From Sorghum bicolor (lineage: Eukaryota; Streptophyta; Magnoliopsida; Poales; Poaceae): a stretch of 64,000 nt of DNA. The stretch's first letter is position 1; each line of letters begins with the position of its first letter. The position numbers and the translations under genes were made by a program. This document shows positions 47,175 to 57,854 of this stretch, one piece after another. The stretch is from contig NC_012879.2 of the NCBI RefSeq assembly GCF_000003195.3, forward strand, positions 37,498,647-37,562,646, written 5' to 3'. A model generated the notes under the pieces. That model made no database searches, had not been told where the DNA came from, and saw only the letters and a list, made by a program, of their open reading frames with translations.

Positions 47175-47708
47175 TCCTTGATCGGCAAGGTAAATTTTAT
47201 CAGAAGGTTCATATCTAATTTGTTTGGTAAAATTCGTGCTTTCAGTCCTTTACTTAAGTTGAAAGCCGATCAAGAATTCGTCTGGGGGAAGGAACAACAG
47301 TTGGCCTTAGATGAAATCAAGAATTATTTGGTAAATCCTCCAGTTCTGATTCCACCTCAGCAAGGAAAGCCCTTCAGATTATATTTATCTACCGATGGTA
47401 TGGTCATCGGTTCGGCTTTAATTCAAGAATTTGAAGGGAAGGAACGGGTGATTTATTATTTAAGCAGGAGGTTGGTTGATGCTGAAACTAGGTATTCGGC
47501 CATTGAAAAGTTATGTTTATGCTTATATTTCTCATGTACTGAATTGAGGCACTATCTACTATCGGCCGAATGCACTGTTATATGCAAAGATGATGTGGTC
47601 AGATATATGCTATCTATGCCGATCATGAGTGGCAGAATCGGTAAATGGATTTTGGCACTGTCGGAATTCGATTTGCGTTACGAATTGGCTAAAGCAGTTA
47701 AAGGATAG
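47175..47708 (+). pseudogene. Ty3-type RNase H of element E
   Basis: It continues in frame after the TAA: VNFIRRFISNL, FVWGKEQQLALDEIKNYL, PFRLYLSTDG, RYSAIEKLCLCLYFSCTELRHYLL. It ends in an in-frame TAG at 47706-47708. The first catalytic Asp region is altered (LSTDGMVIG). Confidence 0.88.
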
Positions 47709-47711
47709 ATT

Positions 47712-48287
47712 ATGGACGATTTTGTAACTCAACATTGCAGTACAGTGGAGACTTTAGAAATTGCACCTTGGATGCTCTTCTTTGATGGATCCACATGTGA
47801 CCGGGGGGCAGGAATCAGCATAGTGCTAATTTCCCCTAGGGGAAGGAAGTATGAGTTCTCCTTGCCGATTGTTGCGACGTCAACAAATAATCAAGCCGAA
47901 TATCAAGCTTTTATAAAAGGGTTGGAATTATTAAGAGAAGTTCATGTTGATGCTGTTGAAGTCTTCGGGGATTCTATGCTAGTTATAAATCAATTGGCTG
48001 GAAGCTATGAATGCCGAAGCGAGGTCCTGATAACTTATCACAAAAGGAGTATGCAATTGTTAAAGGAATTCAAGGACTTCCGATTAGAGCATGTTCCTCG
48101 ATTGCGTAATGAAGAGGCCAATCGTTTGGCTCAGCATGCCTCGGGATATCAGCCCATGATAAATGCAATATCGGCAATCGGTGCCGATGATTGGAGAAAA
48201 GAAATCATTGATTATTTAAAGGATCGATCGAAGAAAGTTGAGAGACGTTCGGTTTCACGCCACCAAGTATGTGCTCCTCGAAGATGA
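47712..48287 (+). pseudogene. Archaeal-type second RNase H of element E
   Basis: The domain is typical of the Tat lineage: WMLFFDGSTCDRGAGISIVL, NNQAEYQAFIKGLELL, VEVFGDSMLVINQLAGSYEC, HVPRLRNEEANRLAQHASG. The D, E and D positions of the catalytic set are visible. It follows the Ty3-type RNase H in the same frame after a TAG. Its end overlaps the integrase start in another frame, showing a frameshift near 48240. Confidence 0.92.
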
Positions 48288-49162
48288 ATTATATTATCGA
48301 ACCATTGATGGGATTCTACTCAGGTGCTTAGGTGATGATGAGGCTAGAAGTTTGATGGGAGAAATCCATGAGGGAGTGTGTGGAGCGCATCAGTCGACAT
48401 TTAAGATGAGGTGGATGATCAAAAGAAAAGGGTATTATTGGCCGACTATACTTGAAGATTGCTTTAAGTATTTCAAAGGGTGTCAAGGATGTCAGAAGTT
48501 TGGCAATGTTCAAAGAGCACCCGCATCGGCTATGAATCCCATTATTAAACCTTGGCCGTTCCGAGGATGGGCTATTACTTGATCGGCCAGGTTTATCCGC
48601 CATCCAGCAAAGGACATAAGTTTATTTTGGCTGCCACCAATTATTTCACCAAATGGGTTGAAGCTATTCCTTTGAAGAAAGTTACATCAGCCAATATGAT
48701 CGATTTTGTGAAACAGCATATTATCTACCGATTTGGAATTCCTCAAACAATTACTACCGATCAGGGTACTATGTTCACATCAGGGGAGTTTGATGAATTT
48801 GCAATCGGTATGGGAATTAAAGTATTAAACTCTTCTCCTTATTATGCTCAAGCTAATGGGCAGGCCGAGGCATCTAACAAAGGAATTATCAAGCTTATTA
48901 AGCGGAAGATTGAAGAGAATCCTAGGAGGTGGCACACGTTGTTAAATGAAGCTTTATGGTCGTATCGGATGGCTTGTCATGGATCAACCAAGGTTTCACC
49001 TTATCAGTTGGTGTATGTGCATGATGCAGTGTTACCTTGGGAAATTAAGACTGGGTCTAGGCGACTATCTTTTCAAGATCAATTGGCTGCCGATGATTAT
49101 GCAACTTTAATGACAGACGAGTTGGATGATCTAGCAGGACATCGGCTAAGGGCTCTGATGAG
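48238..49162 (+). pseudogene. Integrase of element E, interrupted by insertion F
   Basis: The zinc region (IHEGVCGAHQSTFKM ... CFKYFKGCQGCQKFGN) lies in 48238-48582. A one-base loss near 48574 shifts the frame exactly where the first catalytic Asp (normally W-A-I-D) should be. The core continues in 48552-49162 with SKGHKFILAATNYFTKWVEA, TTDQGTMFTSGEF and ANGQAEASNKG. It is cut at ...ALMS by element F and resumes at 57412. Confidence 0.92.
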
Positions 49163-50823
49163 TGTTGACGGTCCTTAAGTATCAAATTTAATTATCAAAT
49201 AAATAAAGAAAAAGACCCAAATGAAATCAACATCTAGACTTAGGGTTTTATCTGACAGAATTCCATGAGTTTTGGTGTTTGTCTATTTCTGCAGGGGGTT
49301 ATCAGGAAATACGGAAGAAAGGCCCACACCTCGGGATTACATAGAGATATTAACGTGCCGTGCAATTATCTTACATCTAGAAGACTCCAGAAGCCACAGG
49401 AAGAAAGCGGAGGCCGAACGGGGCCAGAGGCAGGGCGCCTGCCCTCCTGCCCTGGGCGCCCGCCCTCTGTTGGAGTCCAATCAGGACTCTGTTTCTCGGG
49501 AGATCTCCACCGACCTAAAGGATCAAGGATAACCGTTCAATCAATGTCGGTTTGATCCAACGGCCCATATTCACTTGAAGGGACTATAAAACCAGACCCC
49601 CTGGCCCCTAGAGGAGAGAGCCTCTCAACCCTAATTCATTATTCCTCAAGGGAGAAGAAGCCTCTGATCAAGATTAGAGCCACCACATCAATTAGATATC
49701 TAGATTAGCATAGCTACATAGGATTAGAACAAGAAGGAGTCAATCTTCGATTGGTTTCCGGATCTGTCAAGAGGATTCTTGGTAATTCTCTAATTGTGCT
49801 TCTAATTGTTCTTATAATTATCTTTTTTCTTCAATATTATGAATATGACTTTGTTCTACTTCAATATATTGCCTATGACTTTGCTCTACTTGCTTATATT
49901 CAAGATTATATTGTTCTTAGTTTATCATAGTTATGTACTTGGCTTAGTTAGATTGGATCTATATACATGCTTAGGATCGTATAGCGTTTATCCATCGGAT
50001 CCATGGGTAAATGATAGATATTGTGTAGGCGTGGTGCTTATACTGTATTTATCTGCGATTGTACCCAATATGCCAGATCGTGGGGTAGTTCGTGATAGTG
50101 ACAGCTTCATTGATTCTTATATAGTCCCCCTCTCGTGTATTGGGCTGGCAGAGCAATATTGTTACAGGGGAGTGATTGCTATGTTTCTCATTTACCTTGC
50201 TAATATCACTATGCATGGGCGTAGTCTTGTCTCACAATGATTGCTAAGTATGCTTGCACTAATTATGATAATGCTAGACTATATAGTTGAGAAGAACTTA
50301 GGGAATATTCTTGTAGTTCGTTCTAATACCATGCTAATGACTTTCTAGAGTATCTAATTGAGGTGCTTATCATATTTATTATGTGGCTAGTTATGATCAG
50401 ATTAATTATCTTTGTCACTATTCATTACTTTATATATCCTTTATGTGACACTTATCCTTGTATGAAAGAGTTAGATAAATGTTCTCAATTATACATGCAA
50501 TGATAGATACTCAATCTCATATTCTATTCTGTAATCAATGTTGATGATTGTTAATCCCTTCCCAGTGGTAAAAATATAAATAACGATACCTAGAATACTT
50601 CCCGGTTAAAATGCTACATCGGTATTAATCTGTGCGCTTGCAGATCCCATTCATTATTTATTTAGAAGAGCAATTGCATATTTCAATACCGCGTCTCTCA
50701 TGTCATGCTGGGGATGACAACTTGGCTTAAGTGGTGTGAGGGATAGGTTTGGCATTTTTGGCACCGTTACTAGATTTAGAGAACTTAGTATACTTTTGGT
50801 AATGATGTTAAGAATACCCAACA
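49163..50823 (+). repeat. 5' LTR of F (1661 bp)
   Basis: It begins TGTTGACGGTCCTTAAGT and ends AATACCCAACA. The TATA box (TATAAAA) is at 49585-49591. GC-rich paired repeats of the GGGCGCCCGCCCT type lie at about 49433-49466. The first ~230 bases resemble the LTR of I. Confidence 0.94.
49585..49591 (+). promoter_or_regulatory. TATA box in the 5' LTR of F
   Basis: TATAAAA in the context GGGACTATAAAACCAGACCC. The 3' LTR copy is at 56174-56180. The surrounding bases resemble the TATA context of I (GGACTATATAAGCAGA). Confidence 0.6.
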
Positions 50824-50832
50824 AGCATTTTT

Positions 50833-50850
50833 TGGCGCCGTTGCCGGGGA
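50833..50850 (+). other. tRNA-Asp primer binding site of F
   Basis: TGGCGCCGTTGCCGGGGA, identical to that of element I, nine bases after the LTR. Confidence 0.9.
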
Positions 50851-50984
50851 AGGTTGATTACTAATCAAGAATGGAATAAAGGATTTTGAGTTATCATTCG
50901 CATCACTAATATGATTGAGTTTATCTATTCTCTCATACAGTTTTACCCCGATATTTTTCTATTTTATCTTATGCAGGGGAATGT

Positions 50985-51691
50985 ATGAATAGAAGACATC
51001 TTCCAGGAAATTTTGTTGACAATCCCGAAGCATTATTCAAGAAGACAAGAGCCAAGCTCAAGAAGAGATCATCAACACTTCAGCAAGAAGCTTCATCCAA
51101 TCAAGAAGATCACCGGAACTTGTCTTCAGAGTTCGAAGCCATGGTGAACAAATCAATCCACGAGTTCTCAGCTCCCACTATGGACAACATCCGCACTGGA
51201 CATGCTGTAGAGATCGATGGCAACTTTGAGCTCAAGCCTGGACTTATCAACATGGTGCAATCCAACCAGTTCTGTGGGAAGGCACATGAAGATGCTAGTG
51301 CTCATCTACAACACTTCCTGGAGATTTGCAACACATTCACCATATCAGGAGTCCCCAGAGATGCTATACTACTTCGCCTCTTCCCATTCTCACTGTTAGG
51401 AAGAGCGAAGCAGTGGTCTACGCTACAAAGGAGAAGAATACTACGTGGGCACTTTGCTCAACAAACTTCCTGGCTAAGTTCTTTCCCATGGGCAAGACCA
51501 ATGCTCTCCGTGGGAAAATTACAAGTTTTCAGCAACAAAATGATGAATCTGTTCCAGAAGCATGGGAGCGCTTCCAAGACTACATCCTAGAATGTCCCCA
51601 TCATGGAATGGAGAGTTGGCTATTGATGCAGACATTTTATCATGGGCTCGGCAACAGTGCCCGAGAGACCATGGATGCTGCAGCTGGATGA
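50985..51691 (+). pseudogene. Gag N-terminal part of F
   Basis: The ATG at 50985 (MNRRHLPGNF) follows a splice-acceptor-like TTATGCAG. The capsid core shows DASAHLQHFLEICNTF, AILLRLFPFSLLGRAKQW. Near 51412 a one-base loss shifts the frame, and the second capsid half continues in the new frame (STNFLAKFFPMGKTNALRG, DESVPEAWERFQDYILECPHHG). An in-frame TGA closes it at 51689-51691. The next entry continues in that frame. Confidence 0.88.
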
Positions 51692-53464
51692 GCATTCTTA
51701 TCACTCACCATACCACAAGCCACAGCTCTTGTGGAGAAGATGGCGTCCAACCAAAGCTGGAATGAAGAGAGGACCCAGACACGCAAGAGAGGTGGAGGTA
51801 TGCATCAGCTCAAGGAGGTAGACATGCTGTATAGGAAAGAAGTTATGCACATCTACGACTCTCACATGACTTGTGAGGAGTGTGGAGATACTGGACACTC
51901 AGGCAATCACTGCCCTGAGATACTTGAGGATGTGAACTACATCAACAACAACAACAACAACTACTACAACCATCCTCAACAAAATCAAGGTTGGAATCAA
52001 CAGAGGCCTAACTACTCAGGTAATTATCAAGGTAACAATTCTTACAACAATAATAATAATTTTCCACCTCTGAGAGAGTTAGTGTCTAATCAAGGAAAGC
52101 TAATGGATAACCTATCTAAGAAATTGGCATCTAATGATAAAATGCTAGAAAATATAAATAATAGAATGGATAATTTCTCTACTGCCATCAAGAATCAGAT
52201 TAGCTTTAATAAAATGATTGAATCTCAGTTAAATCAAATAGCTGCTGCTGTTCCTACTACTAACCCCGGTATACCATCACAATCGGAAGGATTAGAATCT
52301 ACAAATCTTGTAGACATGTTGGATGCAGGTAATTGGAGTAACCCCGTCACTGAATTCACTACTGACCTTCTGCCGGTCAAGAGAGGCGATCCAGGACGCC
52401 CCGTCATCCCGATCTCCATCGGCATGGTGGACGTCCCAGAAGCACTCTGTGACTTTGGCTCTAGTGTCAACATTATACCCAGGGTACTCTATGAAAAATT
52501 CTTTACATATCCTTTATTAGAGACAACCATGTGTTTGCAGTTTGCAGATCAGACGATAACTTTTCCAAAAGGAATATTGAAGAACCTTTGTGTCCGAGTT
52601 GGTACCTTGTACGCCCCAGCAGATTTCATGGTGATAGAGACCGGTAATGATGAGAGAGCACCTATCATCCTAGGGAGGCCATTCTTGAACACCTCGGGAG
52701 CTATCATCTACGCCAGTGCTGCCAAGATCAGTTTCTACATTAAAGGGAGGAAGGAGACATTTTTCTTCAAGAACAAGACTACACAAATCCCAGATCAATC
52801 CAGACATAAATCAAGGAAGAGGACCAACAGGAGGAACAGGAACAAGCAAGTGTGGACCGAGTCAGCGAAGATGGTCACTGTAGTTCACGGAGGCCAAGAT
52901 CACCAACTTAAGTCACCGTTTTTGACTAAGAAGGACGACCCAGGAATGCCAAGCATCTATTGCTCCATAAATGGATACAACTTCTACGAGACAACTTGCG
53001 ACACCGGATCGGGCGTCAACATAATGGCCGCAGTCACCTATCGGCTCTTGTTCGGAACCATGCCCCCAAAACCAACATACATTCAGCTCCAGATGGCAGA
53101 TCAGACATTTCGAGAAGTTAAAGGAACAGTAACTGATGTCCCAGTCAAAATAGACGATCATTTTGTCTACACAGACTTTCAAGTTATTGACATGGGAGAA
53201 GATGAGTACGATCCACCCATCATCATTGGAAGACCGTTCCTCAGCACCGTTAAAGCAATTATCTACATTGGAACCGAAGAAGTCCATATGCACTTCCCCT
53301 CAGAGAAGGTACGTCGTTATTTTACTGACCCTAACTACATCTTTGATGAATCTAAGCAGGTCAGGAAACGACGCAACCGCAACCAGAGGAGGCAAATCAT
53401 CAAGGACGGATGGACAGACTACGAAGGAGAAGTGATAAGGTCAGAAGACGTAGAGTTTAAATAG
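51692..53464 (+). CDS. Gag C-terminus of F with zinc knuckle and two tandem retropepsin-like domains
   Basis: The frame is open for 577 codons from its first ATG at 51731. A CCHC knuckle (CEECGDTGHSGNHC, 51872-51913) is followed by an Asn/Gln-rich stretch and a coiled segment. Protease-like domain 1 has CDFGSSVNIIP (Asp at 52451-52453) and closes with IILGRPFLNTSGAIIY. A basic linker leads to domain 2 with CDTGSGVNIMA (Asp at 53000-53002) and IIIGRPFLSTVKAIIY. Both domains keep the D-x-G core and the ILGRPFL flap-end motif, so the unit looks duplicated. Each could pair as half of a retropepsin dimer. No reverse transcriptase follows. Confidence 0.9.
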   Translation, partial: AFLSLTIPQATALVEKMASNQSWNEERTQTRKRGGGMHQLKEVDMLYRKEVMHIYDSHMTCEECGDTGHSGNHCPEILEDVNYINNNNNNYYNHPQQNQGWNQQRPNYSGNYQGNNSYNNNNNFPPLRELVSNQGKLMDNLSKKLASNDKMLENINNRMDNFSTAIKNQISFNKMIESQLNQIAAAVPTTNPGIPSQSEGLESTNLVDMLDAGNWSNPVTEFTTDLLPVKRGDPGRPVIPISIGMVDVPEALCDFGSSVNIIPRVLYEKFFTYPLLETTMCLQFADQTITFPKGILKNLCVRVGTLYAPADFMVIETGNDERAPIILGRPFLNTSGAIIYASAAKISFYIKGRKETFFFKNKTTQIPDQSRHKSRKRTNRRNRNKQVWTESAKMVTVVHGGQDHQLKSPFLTKKDDPGMPSIYCSINGYNFYETTCDTGSGVNIMAAVTYRLLFGTMPPKPTYIQLQMADQTFREVKGTVTDVPVKIDDHFVYTDFQVIDMGEDEYDPPIIIGRPFLSTVKAIIYIGTEEVHMHFPSEKVRRYFTDPNYIFDESKQVRKRRNRNQRRQIIKDGWTDYEGEVIRSEDVEFK

Positions 53465-55751
53465 AATTATCCAGAGGAGATCGAAGCACCGAGTCAGGTA
53501 TGAAAAGAGAAGATAACTATACATGAAGAAGAGGCGCCGCTGGAAGTACCGACTCCGCCATCCAACGAATCCCAGAACAATTGAGAAAATAGAGAGTCCC
53601 GTTCGGAGGACTTAAAAACACCGAACGCCTTGCCAAGAGGTAAACTTGGTAGTTATCCTTTCCCTTTCAATTATTTCAAATAGTTTGCTTAGTTACTTAT
53701 GTTCATACTATCTTAAAAAAAATAAAAATGTGAAAAACAATAAGCCTCATGTGAGTATATGAGTGGCATAAAACCCATAAGTACATTCACTGTGGTGGCA
53801 TAAAAATAAACTAAATATTTCTTTTCTGCTTTATAAAATAAAAATATAAAAATAGGCAGTAATATTTATTGATGAGTCTCAACATGATAAAGGCTAGATA
53901 TTTATGCTAACACTTAATCAGTTCCACAAGCTTTGTTGTCTATTTGAGCTCCACAGAATTTAAGAATCAAGAAGACTAGCAGACAGAGGACATTCTAATC
54001 GCTGTCAGAATGCTGCTGACTTTCAAATACACCTCTACCACCTGCTAGCTACATCAAGAGAAATTACGTCAAAATTCAGCTTGGGGGAGAGCACCCCCAT
54101 TTATCCCGATAAGTATTTCTATCTATCTTTATACTTATATTATATTAGAATTTAAATATACATAACTATGGAAAACGAAATAAAGATTTTGTGTTTATAT
54201 ATATCTTTTGCTTAGTGTGTTTAATAAATAAATAAAGTGGCTATGCTAATCTGTCTCTAAATAAAACTCTAGCATGGATATGATGAATAGTTGCTCTACC
54301 TAATTTGCACATTTTAAGTTCTCTCTCAAGTTTAGACATAACTGTTATAATTTAAAGCTTGCTCTAGACCTAAACTTGTGGGCTGAAAACTTGATCTGAA
54401 GTCTAAGTTGTTAACGGATATGATATGGAAAAGTTGAGCTGCTGTTTATCTGTTCCTAGAGATGCTAGAATTCTGGAGAATTTTATCTTTGAAAATCTTT
54501 AAAATATTGCATGATGAGTTCCTGTATGATGAGAGTTTAAATTCCTACCACAGCCATATATACATGCTTGCTAGACTTTGAGCCACACATTTACTATTTA
54601 CTGCTTATGAGCATTGAGTGTGGTCAAGTTGTGTAGACCCTTAGGAGCTTGTCATGTGGTTAAATCAAGATTTCACTTGCACGTTCACTCATATATGCTA
54701 CTTCTACTCCAGAAGTACCATCCACATATATCCACTCATTTCCATCTCCAGAACCACCCAAAAATATTCTACTCCTAATCTGGGAGAGAATAGCGAAAAA
54801 TATTTCTGTTTTTCCCAGTAAAATAAATGCTCAAGTTATCTTGTTACTATCACTTGCTATATTATCTCAAGAGATGAGTGCTCTAAAAAAAGAAAAAAAG
54901 AGAGAGAGATACGAGGAAATAAAAAGGGGCAAGTGCCCGGAACCTCGAAAGAAAAGAAAAAGTGAGACGAGAGGTAAAAATAGACAAGTGTCCGACAGTA
55001 GAATTAGGGGTACAAGATACCCACCTGAGAAGAAAGAAAAGAAAAAGAAGAGCATCTCATTCTCCTCATAAAATTTCAAAAAGCAAGGAAGGTATGTATC
55101 CCCTCAAAAGAGCAAAGTAGAATTAGACTTTCACCATTGTTATCACCATCATCACCATACACCATTCATTCGCCACACATGCACATCTTGATTTGACTTA
55201 TTGATTTGTTTCTTTGGGTCCATGGTTTGACTATGCAATACATGTCTTGTAAGTATGTATACTTTATCTCCCACCTATGAGCTCCAGATATCAAAAGCCT
55301 TATTAGAGTAGGGTGAGAGAGAAGACAATGTCACTATTATTTATACCATAAATACTACATATCTTGAGAGAAGGCATATACCATCGCTGCCTTGGTAAGG
55401 ATCCATAAATACCACAAAAGAGAGATCTGAGAGAGTCATACAAGGAATCTCTGAGTTTTATTTGAAAATCTGCAAAAACTCTAGAGCTATAGCTGATCAA
55501 GAATAAGAAACATGGCACTTGGCTAGACTGTTCTATCTTTTAACTACTCAAGACAGAAGTGACGGTTACATGTCCCATGGTGAAGGTAAAGTAAGTAAGT
55601 TTTAAGTTTTGACAGTTTACTCTAACTCAGAGATGAGACCTTATTTAAGAAGCATGTGTACCGTCAATTTTTAAAGTATTGCAACAACTTCTGATCCATC
55701 ACTGAGTCTATCCTTGCTCAGGGATGAGCAAGAGGTAAGCTTGGGGGAGTT
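53465..55751 (+). other. 3' noncoding region of F, in place of pol
   Basis: This 2.3 kb region has no pol motif in any frame. It shares with the 3' region of I a TTTGTTGTCTATTTGAG block near 53933, a G5/C5 hairpin at 54082-54099, a stem-loop module at 54976-55028, and the polypurine tract AGCTTGGGGGAG at 55738-55749. The rest is AT-rich. Confidence 0.85.
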
Positions 55752-57411
55752 TGTTGACGGTCCTTAAGTATCAAATTTAATTATCAAATAAATAAAGAAA
55801 AGGATCCAAATGAAATCAACATCTAGACTTAGGGTTTTATCTGACAGAATTCCACGAGTTTTGGTGTTTGTCTATTTCTGCAGGGGGTTATCAGGAAATA
55901 TGGAAGAAAGGCCCACATGTCGGGATTACATAGAGATATTAACGTGCCGCGCAATTATCTTACATCTAGAAGACTCCAGAAGCCACGGGAAGAAAGCGGA
56001 GGCCGAACGGGGCCAGAGGCAGGGCGCCCGCCCTCCTGTCCTGGGCGCCCGCCCTCTGTTGGAGTCCAATCAGGACTCTGTTTCTCGGGAGATCTCCACC
56101 GACCTAAAGGATCAAGGATAACCGTTCAATCAATGTCGGTTTGATCCAACGGCCCATATTCACTTGAAGGGACTATAAAACCAGACCCCCTGGCCCCTGG
56201 AGGAGAGAGCCTCTCAACCCTAATTCATTATTCCTCAAGGGAGAAGAAGCCTCTGATCAAGATTAGAGCCACCACATCAATTAGATATCTAGATTAGCAT
56301 AGCTACATAGGATTAGAACTAGAAGGAGTCAATCTTCGATTGGTTTCCGGATCTGTCAAGAGGATTCTTGGTAATTCTCTAATTGTGCTTCTAATTGTTC
56401 TTCTAATTATCTTTGTTCTTCAATATTATGAATATGACTTTGTTCTACTTCAATATATTGCCTATGACTTTGCTCTACTTGCTTATATTCAAGATTATAT
56501 TGTTCTTAGTTTATCATAGTTATGTACTTGGCTTATTTAGATTGGATCTATATACATGCTTAGGATCGTATAGCGTTTATCCATCGGATCCATGGGTAAA
56601 TGATAGATATTGTGTAGGTGTGGTGCTTATACCGTATTTATCTGCGATTGTACCCAATATGCCACATCGTGGGGTAGTTCGTGATAGTGACAGCTTCATT
56701 GATTCTTATATAGTCCCCCTCTCGTGTATTGGGCTGGCAGAGCAATATTATTACAGGGAGTGATTGCTATGTTTCTCATTTACCTTGCTAATATCACTAT
56801 GCATGGGTGTAGTCTTGTCTCACAATGATTGCTAAGTTTGCTTGCACTAATTATGATAATGCTAGACTATATAGTTGAGAATAACTTAGGAAATATTCCT
56901 GTAGTTCGTTCTAATACCATGCTAATGACTTTCTAGAGTATCTAATTGAGGTGCTTATCATATTTATTATGTGGCTAGTTATGATCAGATTAATTATCTT
57001 TGTCACTATTCATTACTTTATATATCCTTTATGTGACACTTATCCCTGTATGAAAGAGTTAGATAAATGTTCTCAATTATACATGCAATGATAGATACTC
57101 AATCTCATATTCTATTCTGTAATCAATGTTGATGATTGTTAATCCCTTTCCAGTGGTAAAAATATAAATAACGATACCTGGAATACTTCCCGGTTAAAAT
57201 GCTACATCGGTGTTAATCTGTGCGCTTGCAGATCCCATTCATTATTTATTTAGAAGAGCAATTGCATATTTCAATACCGCGTCTCTCATGCCAAGCTGGG
57301 GATGACAACTTGGCTTAAGTGATGTGAGGGATAGGTCTGGCATTTTTGGCACCGTTACTAGATTTAGAGAACTTAGTCTACTTTTGGTAATGATGTTAAG
57401 AATACCCAACA
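55752..57411 (+). repeat. 3' LTR of F (1660 bp)
   Basis: It is very similar to 49163-50823, with few differences by eye. From 56761 to its end it is part of a segment duplicated further right (59692-60342). It is followed by the second target copy ATGAG. Confidence 0.94.
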
Positions 57412-57699
57412 ATGAGTATAGAAGAGAATAAGAAGAGAGTTGCCAGATGGTATGATAAAAAGGTAAAAGCTAAGGAGTTTGCTAATGGAGACTTAGTATG
57501 GAAACTAATCTTACCGATTGGGACTAAAAGTTCAAAATTTGGGAAGTGGTCTTCCAATTGGGAGGGTCCCTACCGGATAAATCGATCTGCTCCTGGCAAT
57601 GCCTATATCTTAAAAACTATCGAAGGAGTTGAATTTCCCAGGGCATTAAATGACAAATATCTAAAGAAATATTACCCCAGCATATGGGTCGATGCATAA
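57412..57699 (+). pseudogene. Integrase C-terminal end of element E, unit 1
   Basis: It rejoins the integrase cut at 49162: ...RALMS continues as IEENKKRVARWYDKKVKAK, then GDLVWKLILPIG, WEGPYRI and the final YLKKYYPSIWVDA. It ends at TAA. The 155 bases from 57700 to 57854 are noncoding, with GCCGATAACA repeats. Confidence 0.9.
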
Positions 57700-57854
57700 A
57701 AGTTTAAGTGCCGATAACATTCCTATCGGCTGGATTAAACTGTGTCTGGGGCCGGACTTGATGTTTTAAAAGGTGCCGATAACAATCCTATTGGCTAGAC
57801 CAAAACATTAGAAGTGTTCAAAAGAAAAGAGCAAATATGTCGCTGATGAAGAAT

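Larger units (their letters stand above)
49163..57411 (+). mobile_element. Non-autonomous gag-protease LTR retrotransposon F, inserted in E
   Basis: This 8.25 kb element has LTRs of 1661 and 1660 bp and a perfect target duplication ATGAG (49158-49162 and 57412-57416). It has a tRNA-Asp primer site, gag with a CCHC knuckle, two protease-like domains, and then 2.3 kb of noncoding DNA. There is no reverse transcriptase, RNase H or integrase anywhere between the LTRs. The LTR termini, primer site, polypurine tract and 3' stem-loops match element I, the likely type of helper. Confidence 0.94.

Noticed and set aside
54841..55079. Lys/Glu-rich frame in the 3' noncoding region of F
   Set aside because: It arises from A/G-rich low-complexity DNA overlapping the conserved stem-loop module and is not conserved as a frame in I.
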